Notes: generated from the letters alone by a model not told the origin. 64,000 bases of DNA from Coprinus comatus (GCA_034638255.1 JAWPGT010000023.1:124001-188000), one strand, 5' to 3'; positions 11,646 to 25,000 are shown, numbered from the stretch's first letter. Program-made: numbers and translations.

Positions 11646-13828
11646 ATGTCTTCGTGGCTAGGACAAGATTTCGACCTTTATGTTTTGGCGCCTCGCATCC
11701 TTGGGACTGTGTTCCTCACATGGGCTGGACTGAAATATGTGGAGGCCAAAAGGTCACCAGTACGTCAATTGTAACTTTATATATGGTATGGACGACACTA
11801 AGGTAATTTTTTAGCTCAATAACATTCCAACCGTTGGCTACTCCGGACCTTTGCTGTCTTACATTTCGGCCTTCAAGTACATTCTACATGGCAATGAAGT
11901 GTTACAAGAGGGATACGACAAGGTGAGTATGATTTCACACCTCATGATTAATGATACTAATTTAGTTTACTGCAAGTACCCCAATCAAGCATTTAAAATT
12001 GCGGAAATGTCCAAATGGATTGTTGTCATTGGTGGTCAGAAACTCCTGGATGACCTCAGGAAGGCTCCAGATGATACACTCTCCTTCCAAGAGGCTGTTT
12101 CTGAGGTAGATTTTTTCTTCTTCTCATGACTACACACGAGAAATGATTGAACGTCTCCTGAAAGTCTACTCAATTGAAATGGACTATGGGTTCAGCGATT
12201 GACAAAGATCCCTACCATACTGCTACCGTTCGTTCACCATTAACCCGAAATCTTGTGGTTAGATTTGATGATATTCGGGACGAAATTCAAGAGTCTTTTA
12301 CGGATTACATCCCACCCAAGGATGGTAAGCAAGGAACGATTTCTTTTTCGATCAGAAACAACCTCTAATTTTCATAATTACAGAATGGGCTGCATTTACT
12401 GCCTATGAAACCATCATGCACATTGTCTGCAGAGTCAGTAACCGCTACTTTGTCGGTCTTCCTTTGTGTATGTTCAAAATTATTGATTCTCCATCTATGA
12501 TTGTGCTAAAATGTCTTTCTTCTGAAGGTCGCAATCCTGCTTGGAGGACTCTAAACGAAACGTTCACGATCAGTGTTACTAAGAGTGCAAGGATAATCAA
12601 TTGCTTCCCTAAATTCTTCAAACCGTAAGTATCGAGCCTAGTTGATCGCAACTCCTATCTAATACTTGCATTGTAGGATCGTTGGAAGAATGATGACACA
12701 AGTATCACGAAATATTGAGGAGGCTATTGGATATGTAGGTCCTATGATTGAGGAAAGATTGGCGATGGACGAACAATACGGTCCTGATTGGGAAGGCAAA
12801 CCAGTAAGTATTGTACTTCACTCGGTGCAAGTGTTTTGTTGAGTATCCTTTTATTAGAATGACTTGATCAGTTGGTTATTGGAATCGGCACAAGGCTATC
12901 AACGAACAGTGGCAGACATTGCTCATCGTATTATTTCGGTCAACTTTGCCGCCATCCACACAAGCACAATGGTGAATACTTCATTCCTTCCGTACTCACA
13001 TTGTCATCACTTATTTCTTTCCTCCATAACGCAAAGTCCTTTACACAAGCACTATTTGATCTTGCAGCTCATCCTGAATATGTCAAAGAAATGCGTGAAG
13101 AAGTGGAAGCCATTATCGAAGAACATGGTTGGACAAAAGCAGCCATGCAGAAGATGCGCAAAGTCGACAGTTTCATGAAGGAATCACAAAGATTGAATAG
13201 CATCGGTAGCAGTACGTATAATACCCCCATGGTTCTTCTATAGAAATCGGTAGCTGATACGTTTCTAGTGCTTATGGGTAGGAAAGCGATCAAAGATTGG
13301 AAACTGTCCAACGGCACATTGATTCCCCAGGGAACATACATAGGTGTGGCAAGTGATGCCATGAACAAGGATTCAGTACGTATTTATCCATTCATGCTAT
13401 GTTTTAATAGTTGTTTAAATATTTTAAATTGTAGGAGGCTTGGCAAGAATCACATACATTCAAGGGTTTCCGCTTCGCAGACATGCGAGATGGCGATGGG
13501 GATTTGGATAGCATAAAACATACTATGATTTCCTTGGGTCTTGATCACGTCGTTTTTGGACACGGCAGACATGCATGGTCAGTAACCCTCCAAACCCACT
13601 TTATCGCCCTTAGATGCCTTGATCATCTGACCCTCCTTTTTAACTTGTAGCCCCGGTCGATTCTTTGCCGTTAACGAACTCAAAGCGATGTTTGCTTATG
13701 TGCTCTTGACTTATGACGTCCAGTTTGAGAATGGATCGCTAGAAAGACCTCAAAATCTAGCGTTTGAGGCTTCGATTATACCGAATCCAAGAACGAAAGT
13801 TATGTTCAGGAAGAGAGCCGCAGCTTAA
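11646..13828 (+). CDS. Cytochrome P450 A (511 aa), tandem paralogue 1
   Basis: Microsomal haem monooxygenase with an N-terminal membrane anchor. Twelve exons: 11646-11759, 11815-11922, 11977-12105, 12165-12324, 12384-12467, 12528-12624, 12677-12803, 12858-12971, 13037-13211, 13269-13375, 13435-13577, 13651-13828; the sum is 512 codons. Motifs in order: anchor within the first 35 residues, the I-helix region VNFAAIHTSTM, ExxR as KESQRL, and the haem loop FGHGRHACPGRFF, whose cysteine is assembled across the last intron (TG plus C). The I-helix lacks the classical A/G-G-x-D/E-T-T/S but has the IHTST form seen in the fungal CYP503/CYP512-like group. Substrate unknown; terpenoid or sterol oxidation is only a guess from family. 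The neighbour at 14704 is its duplicate. Confidence 0.96.
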
Positions 13829-14703
13829 ATTTTTAATGAATTTTTCTTCTCTCGGATTTCTCGGTGCGCTCTATGCTCTGTATTTGTATGTAAGTACGCA
13901 ATACCTAAACTTCTATTTGCTGTTTTTGCACTTGAGAGGCGCGGAGTTTGCCATAATCACCGTTATAACTAAGTTATAACCGTTTTGTTCATTTACCAGA
14001 TGCAACTTACGTCACCTTTGGCTTTCTGTCTTTCATCTAAGCCTGATGACAGATCTCCATCGTATCCAGAACCTGTTCAGAGCACTCTTGGCTTTGCTTG
14101 CATATATCTTTATTCTTGGACTCATCTTTGACTAGTCTCCGTCTTGATTCGTGCGAATCGTTGGCTCTTGACGGCCATGGGAGTATGTAGTTCCATCACA
14201 AACGGCCCGAGGGGATACCGAATGATAAAAATAACAGAATAATGAACTCCTAAAATACCGGGTGATATTCATGTGATAGCCCCGATCTCTCATTCCACTA
14301 GATATCTCAAAAAGTGTGTGGTGGGCGATTCACTGTAAGTTTTGGAGAAAAACAATTTGGCTACTGCGCTTTATGTAATCTCGGTGATCAGATCACCATC
14401 GGAAGGGTTACTTATATCAGAGCGCTGAGGAGCTGAATGTATCCATTTGGCTTAGATCAAGTAAAAGAAGCACTAGCAGGTCGTGGCAAGGGGACCCGTG
14501 GGTACTGTGTATGGATGGTATATATGGACATGTGTAATGAGTTATCGTGTGATACGGGGCCCGTTTGTCTTCTCAAAAAGCTATTAGCGTGTTATATAGG
14601 TGAGTACGTCTCTTCTTGAGACTGTCGTAGGAAACACTCGTCACAGTCCCCAGTGTTCTCACTCTTCGCTTGATCAAACTCTGTTTAATCGAACAGTCTG
14701 AGG
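13829..14703. other. Intergenic between tandem P450s
   Basis: Spacer between the two P450 paralogues, holding the 3' end of copy A and the promoter of copy B. No further gene or relic is recognised. An open frame at 14437-14619 has no homologous feature and is not called. Confidence 0.5.
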
Positions 14704-17148
14704 ATGTCACTGTTGTCTCAATATATAAATGTCGATGCGGACTTGTTTGCACTCGGGTTACGAGCTGGTTGGATTATTGGAGTCACTTATGCAGGATTGA
14801 AGTATTTGGAAGCCAAACGATCACCGGTAAGTGCATATAGGATGGTGGCTTTAGAGTATGATCCATCCGGACTGAGTAAGATGTTCTTTAAATCAACAGT
14901 TGAACTCATTGCCTACTGTCGGGCACTCGGGAATCTTAACCAGTTATATAACCGCATTTCAATGGATGACTTCTGGTGGTAAGTTACTTGAGGAGGGATA
15001 TGCTCGGGTAAGTTCAATTCAACATACTGCCTCCTGTTGGTATAGGTGTTGTTTTCTGATGTTACATGACTGTGTCCTCCCTCTTATAGTACCCAGAACA
15101 GCCATTCAAGATTGCAACTATATCGAGATGGCAAGTTGTTATCAGTGGGAAACAGCTCGTTGATGATATACGCAAAGCCTCCGACGATGTTGTTTCATTC
15201 CGAGAGGCTATAGCAGAGGTTTGTCTCAACAATTTTATTATATCTCCCGGGAGAACGTAAGAGCTGAAATGATTGTATTTGCTCCCAGACAACACAAATG
15301 AAGTATACCTTGGGAAGGAGCTTTGATGATGAGCCCTATCATATAGCAACTATCCGGTCCTCCGTAACGAGGAACTTGGTTGGGAGGTTTGATGAAATCA
15401 GAGATGAAATTGTAGAATCATTCAAGGACTACATCCCACTCACAAAAGGTATCAGTTGTTTCCTCTCAAACTTCTTGATGTAGATAAGAGACTGACGGAC
15501 TTCTATAGAATGGACTCCTATACTCGCATATGACACCCTCATGCACATCGTCTGTCGTACTAGTAACCGGTACTTTGTCGGTTTACCTCTATGTATGTCT
15601 TTTCTTTTTTCTATCCTGTCATGTGTACCCTCTTTTAGATATCCCCACATGTCCCCACAAATTCTTCCCCGCATATCTGATGGGATTCTATTGATTGTCG
15701 AATTTGATTTTTTTTTTTTTTTTTGATCGACGGTCGTACTTACTCTTTTCATACAGGCCGCGACCCTGGATATAGGTCACTAAATGAGACGTTTACGATT
15801 GATGTCACTGTAAGCGCAAGGATTATCAACCAATTCCCGAATTTCTTGAAACCGTACGTCTAATGATTTCCAACACTTAAATATGTCAGAAACTGATATG
15901 ACTTTCCTCCTTCGGCCGTTTATGATAGATTGGTAGGGCAATATATAACCACAGTACCTAAAAGCGTCAAACGAGCTCTTGGATATCTGGGTCCCACGAT
16001 TGAAGAGAGACTTGCACTCGAAAAACAACATGGGAGCGATTATCCTGGTAGACCAGTCAGTCGTTCTCTCCTTTCCTCTACTCTTAAACACCCGAGCTCG
16101 GACTGAATGCGTATTTACTAGAATGATTTGATTAGTTGGCTTTTGGAAACTACTACTCAAGATTATCAACGTACAGTTCGTGACCTCACTCTCCGGATTT
16201 TGACTGTCAATTTCGCGGCAATTCACACTAGTACTATGGTCAGTCTTCTCTGGACTCTTAAGAAACTTCTCTAAAACTGAGTTTATTATTTTAGTCGTTA
16301 ACACAAGGTTTATATGACTTAGCTATTCATCCGGAATACGTTCGAGAAATGCGTGAAGAAGCTGAATCTGTTATTGAAGAATTTGGTTGGACTAAAGCTG
16401 CTATGCAGAGATTAAGAAAGATTGATAGTTTTTTGAAGGAGAGTCAAAGGTTGAATAGTATTGGAAGTAGTACGTCATTTTCTCTAATGGCAAATCTAAT
16501 CTTTAATTATCATTGTAGTGTTGATGAATAGGAAGACTTTGAGAGATTGGACGTTATCTGATGGAACGGTGATTCCTACTGGAACGTTTGTGGGTGTTGC
16601 TAGTGATGCTATGAATAAAGATGAGGTATGTGTTTATTGTTTTGAAATGGTCTCTCTCTTCAGTATTTGAACGCATATGTAATATCAAGGAATCATTCCC
16701 GGATGCGCGTACATTTAAAGGATTTAGGTTTGCAGAGATGAGAGAAGGTGATGGTGATTTGGATAGTATCAAACATCAAATGGTTTCTTTGAATCTTGAT
16801 CAAATTGTTTTTGGACATGGTAAACATGCTTGGTAAGTTCTTTCTTCTTCTTCTTTCGTTCCAGCTTCTCTTCTGTCCACTCCTCTCTATTCTATCTGTG
16901 ATGACGATGTGATTGTCATTATATTTAACTTGAATTACTGACAACAAGGGTCTATATAACATATTATATATAGTCCAGGTCGTTTTTTCGCAGTAAACGA
17001 AATCAAAGCAATGTTTACACATATATTACTCAATTATGATGTTCAATTCGAAAATGGAACGTTGGAACGTCCAAAGAATTTTACGTTTGGAGCTTCAATG
17101 TTACCTAACCAAAAGGTTAATGTTATGTTTAGGCAGAGAAGGGAGTAG
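14704..17148 (+). CDS. Cytochrome P450 B (514 aa), tandem paralogue 2
   Basis: Paralogue of the P450 at 11646, same orientation, with all 11 introns at matching positions and phases. Exons: 14704-14826, 14900-15007, 15090-15218, 15289-15448, 15509-15592, 15757-15853, 15929-16055, 16122-16238, 16295-16469, 16519-16625, 16690-16832, 16974-17148 (515 codons). ExxR is again KESQRL; the haem loop is FGHGKHACPGRFF with Cys spliced across intron 11. Most internal exons have identical lengths in the two copies (108, 129, 160, 84, 97, 127, 175, 107, 143). Intron 5 has grown to 164 bp (about 60 in copy A) with a T-run near 15711, and intron 11 to 141 bp. The first exon differs most, so membrane anchoring may differ. 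The stop codon abuts a 16-nt G-run. Confidence 0.96.
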
Positions 17149-17163
17149 GGGGGGGGGGGGGGG
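17148..17163 (+). repeat. Poly-G tract (16 G)
   Basis: Sixteen consecutive G residues beginning with the last base of the P450 B stop codon. In the transcript it would open the 3' UTR. Length is likely uncertain because homopolymers of this size are poorly read. Confidence 0.8.
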
Positions 17164-18524
17164 TTAGGACTTAGGATTCATGGAGTAGAGGAAAGTCATA
17201 AGAAGAGGTATTCTCTTTCTCTTTAATTATGCTGTTTTTTTTTTGTTTGTTTTTGTTAATATTTAAGTGGCTATGTGATAATATATATTGGTATATCAGA
17301 AACTTTTAGCGATTTAGTAATAAGGTATGATACCTCCTACAAATGTAGATACATATTTGATTTGGTTTGGATTGGTATGATCATGGTTTGTGGTTTGGAC
17401 CGACAATTTTTCGAACTACATTATTATACACTTGTATATATAGAAGGTTCAAGAGGAGCTCCATGTTACATGTGGTATATTTGTTACTGGAAGACAGCTT
17501 GAGCGCTGATGGGGGGACCTTATGCCTATGTGTAATGTAATGATATTGATACTATTTAAAAGTAGTACATATGAGTCATGACGCGCATAATGCAATGTGA
17601 TTGATAATGTATCATATGTAGGTAAGGTCGTTCTTTGTTCACAGGTTCGAAACAAACAAACAAAAAAACTTGGGGAGAAAAGCTCTTCTTGTGCAATGTA
17701 ATATATGATATAAATTGGAGGGAGTCTGTGTTTTAAGGGAGGAAGGAATATGTGATTTGTATTTGGCGGCTTGTGATTGGTTAGCTTGTGATTGTGATTA
17801 ATAAGTATTGGTGACGTGATGAAATGATTAATTGAACACTTGATTTGATTTGGTCTATAAATAATTTTTGGGATTTGGGATTTGGGGTAAAGGGGAAGGG
17901 GGGTGGATATTCTTAGTCGTGTCTACATTGTTAATTGTGTTGTACTTGGGTATATATGTATGTATACGCGGAAGAACGACGGAAGAACGACGGAAGAAAA
18001 AAAGCTATAACAAGATACGAATAACACAGGAGACAAGAGACAGGAGACAAAAGACAAGGTACTACAAATGAGAGAGAGTATGCAAAACACAAAAACAAAG
18101 AGCTACAAATACTGACTACTGAATACTGTATACTGTACAACAGCGAGTGAGGGTGAAGAAAAAACCTAGCTAGTAGATTATTGATATTGTAGAAAATAAG
18201 GATAAAAAGGATAGGAATAGGAGTAGGGATAGGAATAGGAATGGGAATAAGTGATGGAAGATAGGGGGAGACGGAGATAGAGGGGAGAGGGGGGTGGATT
18301 CACGTTTAACAAGAAAGCGGCAAAAAAGGAAAACAAGAGACAAGTTACAACAAAATAAGAATAAAAGTTCAAAGATATCATAATTATCACTTGATTAAAC
18401 GCCAAGCGTAATACTAGAACGAATTGAATAAATAGCTATAAGAAAAAAATATAAACACATGTGAAACAAATAAAAAAGCAAAAGGAAAAGAAAAAGAAAA
18501 ACAGTCGAGAAAACGAAACCCCAT
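17164..18524. other. Intergenic, low complexity
   Basis: AT-rich, with short repeats such as GGAAGAACGAC twice near 17970-17990, AGGAGACA motifs near 18030, and GGAATAGGA repeats near 18215-18245. It carries 3' ends of two convergent genes. No coding region is supported. Confidence 0.5.
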
Positions 18525-19693
18525 TTAAGACGTTGGCCAACCAACAACAGTTGTAACATCTTGAACTACAACCACAACTCTTTGTAAAGAAGGAATAACT
18601 TTTTTGAGTTGAGTAGCATCTTCTACCAACTTTTGTTTTTCTTCTTCCCCTTTTAATTTCGTCCCTTCTTGTTGCTGTTGTTGTTTGACCACTAGACACC
18701 AAAGTCTAGGAAATAAAAAAGTTGGTGTAAAAGTAAAAGTACCATCCACCAACTTCTTTATTGTAGCCAAAGTTTCTTCTGACGAAGAATGGCAAACTTC
18801 CAAATAACGAAGCTTAGGGAATCCGATTTTGGACCAAAATTGAAGGAATTCCGAATCCGAGTTAGGTGAGGAGGGATTATTGATGTTGATGGTAAGAGCT
18901 CCGACATCCCATAATTCCAATCTCTCGAAAGAGTAAGTATTTGGAAGGGTGCCATGTATCACGAGGTGATAATTGAATCTATGTCTAGTTTCGGACGGTG
19001 TTGAGTTTTGATTGTTTTGGGATGAAGAAGAGTTGGGGATGAGGATTGTAGTACTGTCGAGTAGGGTTTTCCAGTTATATAAATGTACTTCGAATGGTTG
19101 TCTAAGCTTTACAGCTACCGATGGGTTTAAGGATAATAAGACATTGGACGTATGTACACGTGCGAGGTTTGGAAAGACTAATGTTGAGAAACGCGGTATG
19201 CTTCTATATTGTTGTTGCGGAGAGAGGAAAGTAAGAGGAGAGTTGTTATTGAGGATATTACGGGTGAATCGTGGAGGAAGAGACCGTCGAGGTAGTGTGA
19301 CAATGAGGAAAAGTCTGCCTGAGCGTCTGTAATGAAGGAGAGGGTGTGCCAACGGACATCTTTCCTACAGAGCTGCTTGACGACGAGATCAAAAACAGCA
19401 ATGAGGTGTTCAGCCCTAGCCTCTGGTGCAATAGGAGTGACGTCAAGAGATATAGACTGGAAGTGGCCGTTTGATCTGGCGAGGGCTATGGTAAGAGGGC
19501 CAGTGGAATGGGTGTTGGTGTGAAGGTGTGTCCAGAGCTCTGGGAGGGAAGTGACGACATGACGCCAGTGACGAGAGACGGTGGAAAGAAGAACGGTACG
19601 TGCGAGGGCCTTTGAGCCGTCGTCGTTGTCCGAGTGGACAGCCTCAGAGAGGATTTTTGCAAAGAGCTCGAGGGGGAGGTAGTCAGAAAGCAT
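18525..19693 (-). CDS. F-box protein with one apparent frameshift (about 389 aa)
   Basis: Single-exon F-box gene, putative SCF adaptor. The N-terminus LPLELFAKILSEAV and later RTVLLSTVSRHWRHVVTSLPELW form the F-box. The frame reads through LHDSPVISSITTLLLLSSLRNNN and then stops, while the continuing homologous segment (SIPRFSTLVFPNLARV, with LSLNPSVAV) lies in another frame. The junction is near 19196-19212 and corresponds to one missing base; with it the gene would be 390 codons. I looked for an intron: GT at the CCCGTAATATCC site with AG at ATATAG gives 58 bp but leads into a third, closed frame. Either a consensus deletion or an inactivating mutation. TTATATAA lies about 30 bp upstream of the ATG. 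Confidence 0.8.
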
Positions 19694-19913
19694 AGGAGAG
19701 TTATGACTGGGTCATTTGTGTTATATAAGTCATAGCACAGCAGCAAGGGAACCAAATAGCCTGATTGGAAAGCTCAGAGTTTGTTTGACCATCAGTTTCT
19801 GTCGGTGTTTGTGTCCAGCATAGTGGACCACTGACTGACTCTCTCTGACTTAAACAGTTCGTTCTTTGTTTGTCATCCATCACTCGGCCAAACACCCCTT
19901 CACTCCAGTCTGC
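19694..19913. promoter_or_regulatory. Shared bidirectional promoter region
   Basis: Only 220 bp separate the divergent start codons of the F-box gene (19693, minus) and the TFIIF-beta gene (19914, plus), so both promoters must overlap here. A palindromic TTATATAA near 19721-19728 could serve as a TATA element in either direction. Confidence 0.55.
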
Positions 19914-21217
19914 ATGGACGGTCCACCCATCGACGACGAAAAGAAACCTTTCGACGCAGAGCTCACGCAGGACGACGATGCTCTGCCAGACCCAGACGAA
20001 CATCTCATGCTCGACCAGGGAAGCGGCCGGGTATGGCTTGTCAAGGTCCAAACTCCACCTACAACCAGTCCATGCTCTCCTTGCTGAATTTCTTGTCCCA
20101 GATACCAAAGTTTCTTCTCGAAAGATGGTCAGCCATAGATGCTGAAGACGTCCATCTTGCAACAATACGTGTTTATACTCCCCCAGGCGGCGGAAAACCT
20201 CGCTTTGTACTATTCCTCCCACCTAATAGGGATCCTAGTGACTTTTCCACGTCAAATGCTGCAACTCCAACTGCTAATGCATCAACACCCAATGCCAATG
20301 GAACCGCAACTCCCCCTCCCCCTCCCCAACCCTCACAACCCGGTCGACCCGCGTTCAACTTTACAACATCATACGCTGCAACCAGTGCCGAACCTGACTG
20401 TTACGAATTGGACATGGTCAACGAAATGGTTGAAAACCAAGTAGTCGTTGCTGAAAGGCCAAAGGATTCTTCACTCAGTGTTCATGGTAACACTCCCTAT
20501 AACCCTCGTGCAAGAACAACAATTCTTACCGGAAGAATCAAACACGAGTGTAATCTTCGACCTTCGTTTAGTGAAACATATAGACAACAAATGAGGGAGA
20601 GGAATAAGAAGTATAATACACCGTTGAGACAGATCAAGATGATTGAAGAGGCGGGTGTATCGGGTGGTCGTGGCGGTATTAACAGACTTAGTTCTGGTGT
20701 TGGTATTGGTTCTGGGACAGCATTCAGTGACCTTATCGTGCGTGTTTTTTTCCCTCTGCTTTGTGGTTTGCTCAATGGTGGTATAGAAAACAAAACCAAA
20801 ACAAGCGAAAGGACAGTTCGAACGTATGGCTCGTATGCCAAGGAATCAACTCCTCGATCACCTATTCACTTTATTCCGCGATACTCCACGCTGGGGATTA
20901 CGACCTTTACGTGAAAAAACACAACAACCCGAAGTTTATCTCAAAGAAGTCCTTTCGGATATTGCGATGTTGCATCGTAGTGGTGAACATAATGGATTAT
21001 GGGAATTGAAAGAAAATTTCAAAGATGAAAACGTGCGTCGTTTTAAAATTAAAATTTGATATATATTGTCAACTTACTTTGGGTTGTTTAGATGAAAGCA
21101 GAAAATGTTCCTAATATGTCTGGATTGGGAGAAGGTTCGGGTTTGAAGACGGAGATGGAAGAAGACTTTGATGATGATGACGATGATGATGATGATGATA
21201 TGGAGGAAGTATCATGA
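19914..21217 (+). CDS. TFG2: TFIIF beta subunit (RAP30/Tfg2-like, 379 aa)
   Basis: Small subunit of general transcription factor TFIIF, which recruits RNA polymerase II to the pre-initiation complex in the nucleus. Exons 19914-20045, 20102-20737, 20787-21032, 21092-21217 (380 codons). The dimerisation domain begins with GRVWLVKIPKFLLERW at about residues 37-52, across intron 1. An insert of N/A/T/P repeats sits at about 85-115. NFTTSYAATSAEPDCYELDM and TGRIKHECNLRP follow. The winged-helix DNA-binding domain is RMPRNQLLDHLFTLF through HRSGEHNGLWELK, encoded by exon 3. The tail is an Asp run ending MEEVS. Intron 1 uses a weak donor, GTCCAA, but the frame requires it. Length and order match fungal Tfg2. 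Confidence 0.95.
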
Positions 21218-22069
21218 TTCGCGCTTTTCATTTTATCTTTCAACTTCTCCATTCAACTTTGCACACCTCTTCCTGGAATTCTTACTCTCACACTTTCGCA
21301 ATATGCTCAATTCTCCCTTTTCATGACCTAGGCCAACGCTCTTTTATCATTTTTTCTCCCTCTGTAACAAACTCATTTTTTCATGACATACGTGCATATT
21401 TGTAGTATCATAGATGAACTCTTTAAATTGTCTGCTTCGCATTATTTTTTAAATTTCCATATAGATGAATGAGAAGCTGCGGGATAGCAGGGATAGGTAA
21501 ATTAGATGGTTCAATTTTTTTTATAAACAACTGATCGGGATCATTAATATGAACAGGATGGACACGGTGATACGGAAGATCTGCGGAAGATCTACAGTGT
21601 AAGACGTGTTAATCCATCACTGGGGGAGTAAATCAATTATAAGTTTTCAGAGGTGGTGCCATTCACTAAGTGTAGCTAGAGGCCACAGCCTTAGGAGTCA
21701 ACGCTGCGGAAGGTGATTACAAATGTTGACTATAGGTGACCCCCAATCCCAATCTTAATTCATTCATCGCATACTTATAGTCAACGTGTGATGATATTGA
21801 TGGCGGAGCCTGTGCACCGCGTTTGCAGTGTAACAAGCTCTTCCAATGACACGACGCATTACCTATGAATAGCATCAACCCCCCACGGGTGTCCCATTTA
21901 GAGATATAATCTCTCCTAATCTTGTCGTTACTAAATGCTCTTCATCTCCCTCTTCTATCTATCTATCTAGAATCATACGAATCTTTCGATTTTTTTTTTT
22001 GCTAATCCAATTGGTTGAAACCTGAAGATCTAACATGTCGCGACGTAGTGTATCTGGGACTCTCAAACG
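21218..22069. other. Upstream region of the glucosyltransferase, duplicated at 48.4-48.65 kb
   Basis: No gene. The part from about 21720 to 22069 is recognisably similar to the reverse complement of about 48370-48650, for example the shared block GTGATGATATTGATGGCGGA at about 21788-21807, so the duplication that made the glucosyltransferase relic included promoter DNA. Confidence 0.6.
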
Positions 22070-25000
22070 ATGGATGATAGTAAATATATGCGTGTATCTG
22101 ACAATAATAGGGCTAGTAGGACTAGTACGATTTTATCTCTTTATTTTTTTTTCTTTACAATCACGAAACTGATGATTTTTTTTTACTATTCTATACACCA
22201 ATAGGACTTCAACGTCAATATTCACAAAGAACAGGAGGCTTAGTGACCGATGCACAAGTCAATGCTAATGGACGTATAAATATTTCGTTCGATAATAGCA
22301 AGAAATATCCTACGATACCTCCCGATCGTACTTGTGAAGTTAAAGAATTTGCTATTGATGCAAAGGATTGGAAGAGTTGTCCTATTTTATCGATTGTGAT
22401 TCTGATTGTTGGGAGTAGAGGTAATTATTGTTTTATACACAAGCTTTCGTGTGCAAAAAAAAAAAAAAAAAATGGACCTAATTAATGCTCTTTCTGCTCT
22501 TCTCTTTCATTATATGTGCAAACTTGAAGGTGATGTACAACCGTATATTGCATTAGGGAAAAGGTTGAAAGAGATGGACATCGTGTTCGAATTGGGACAC
22601 ATGAGACGTTTAGAGAATTTGTGATGAATGAGGGATTGGAGTTTTATAATATTGGAGGTGATCCAAAGGATCTGATGAGTTATATGGTTAAAAGTATGTT
22701 CTTTCTTTTGTCGCTTGTCTTCTTCTTCAACTTCAGCTTCGGGACTCATGCAGAATATTAGATCCAGGACTTATACCCAGTATGACTTCACTGGCAAATG
22801 GTGATATCAGAAAGAAAAGGGGCATGTTGGAAGAGGTATCGTTTTTTTTTCTTACCCTATTTCTTGACGATTGCCTCATTGGAATTGTTTGTTTTTTGCT
22901 TTTTAGATGATACATGGATGTTGGAGGGCGTGTTATGCTTCTACTCAACACAAGGAAACTCCATTTGTTGTTGATGCTATCATCTCAAATCCTCCTACAT
23001 TTGCCCATATACACTGCGCAGAAGCATTAGGGATACCATTACAAATGACTTTCAGTGAGTTTGGTATGTGTAATAGCATTATGTATCTTAACGCAACGTA
23101 TTTCTTTCAGCAATGCCTTGGTTTGTCTCTAGCATACAGTCCTATACCATTTTGCTCAAGTAAATTCGTGCATCAACTACTTAGGACCCCAACTACCGCA
23201 TTCCCTCAACCATTGGTTGACGTCAATGTTAAAGCTGGTTTAGCGAATTATCTCACCTATAAAATGGCGGATCTATTAACTTGGCAAGGGTAAGCTCTAG
23301 TTTTTTTTACCTCCACATTAGTTCTTTTGTAAGGCCTAAACGGATTTATGTTACCATAGGACGGAAGATATCATTAATGGGCTTAGACAACAAGCTTTAA
23401 GTTTAAAACCACTTAATATTCATACAGGTCCAGAGATCCTTTCCGACTTGAAGGTACCTTGGACTTATTGTATGAGCCCGGCATTGGTTCCGAAACCTGA
23501 AGAGTGGAAGAATAACATTGGTGAGATTTCTCGAATTGGTTCACAACAGTGTTGTAGAAACTGTATTGAATGTGTAAGTGTTTTTAGATGTAGTTGGGTT
23601 CTACTTTCTTGACCTCGCTTCGAATTATGAGCCGTCTCGAGAACTGATGGAATTTTTGAATGAGGGAGATACTCCGATATATGTTGGTTTTGGTTCTATT
23701 GTTGTTGATGATCCACAAGCCATGACAAGTACGGTTTAGACCTCCTTTTTTTCACTACAACTTGAATGATTGATGAGGATTATAGAAATGATATTCGATG
23801 CAACTGCTGAAGCCGGTGTAAGAGCTTTAGTATCTGCTGGATGGGTAAGTAATTTTTACACTCTCTTCTTTTAACATTATACTCAATATTCATTCAAATG
23901 TTACCCGCCCGTTATCGTTTATCGTTATTTTGTTTAAAGGGAGGATTGGGTGGCGTTGATATTCCTTCACATATATTCATATTAGGTAACATACCTCATG
24001 ATTGGTTATTTGATAAGGATCGTGTAGCTGCTGTTGTACATCATGGTGGTGCAGGTACTACTGCGATTGGATTGGAAAAAGGAAGACCGACAGTTGTGGT
24101 ACCGTTCTTTGGTGATCAAGCATTTGGGGTAGGTGTCTGTTTTTTTTTTTCGTGCTTGTTGCTCGTTGCTCGTTGCTCGTTGTCTTTTTTTGACTGCGCG
24201 TAGAGGTATTTAATTAACAAACCCATCTATTATAGGAAGTATGATTAGTCAATCTGGAGCTGGACCTGATCCAATCCCGTATAAAGAACTTGGTGTGGAT
24301 AGATTGAGAGATGGGATTTTGTATGCTCTTAGTTCGGAAGCTAAAGAAGCTGCAAGACAAATGGCGGAACAGATTAAAAATGATGTATGTGGTCTCTTCG
24401 TTCCCCCCCTCCCTTTAAGCACTAGGAGTTAAGCTAAATTAACTTATATGTGTGTCGTCTGCCATTAGAATGGTGTGGTTAGAGGTGTTGAAAGTTTTTA
24501 TAAACATTTACCGTTGTTTCATATGCGTTGTGATTTGGAACCATCTTTATTGGCGGTTTGGTGGTCTACTCGATATGTATGTGTAATTTCTCTCAGTCCT
24601 CATCCCTCATCCTCGTCCGTGATGTTATGGTTGTGCTCAAAAAAAGGGGTTTTTTGTTTTGTTTCTAGTGCTTGAAATTGAGCGCTCTTGCAGCGCAGAC
24701 GTTAGTAGATGCCAAGTTGTTGAATATGAATGAACTTGATTTACATAGTAAGCTGTTTGCTGTTTTTAAATTTTCGACTTAAATTAAATGTTGTCTAATT
24801 TATAAAAGGAACGAAGGAATATGAAATAAAGGATGTTTCGTATACTGGAACTGGGACTGGGACTGGGACTGATGCAGCTGACCCTCCATTATTTGGTCTC
24901 AGGTTGTATCTGTATCAAATATAGCTGCTAAATTATTGTGAGTATCGGTAACGTACAATACCAAAATTTGATTTTATTAAAATTTTCTTAAATCTGACTT

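Noticed and set aside
19197..19254. 58-bp intron in the F-box gene to explain its frame change
   Set aside because: The splice would enter a third frame that soon stops; only a one-base change links the two homologous frames.
24835..24902. Thr-Gly repeat as coding sequence of the glucosyltransferase
   Set aside because: Reading on gives a stop, whereas splicing at GTTTCG and CAG restores a conserved-looking [11 protein letters not shown] segment; the relic has matching sequence.
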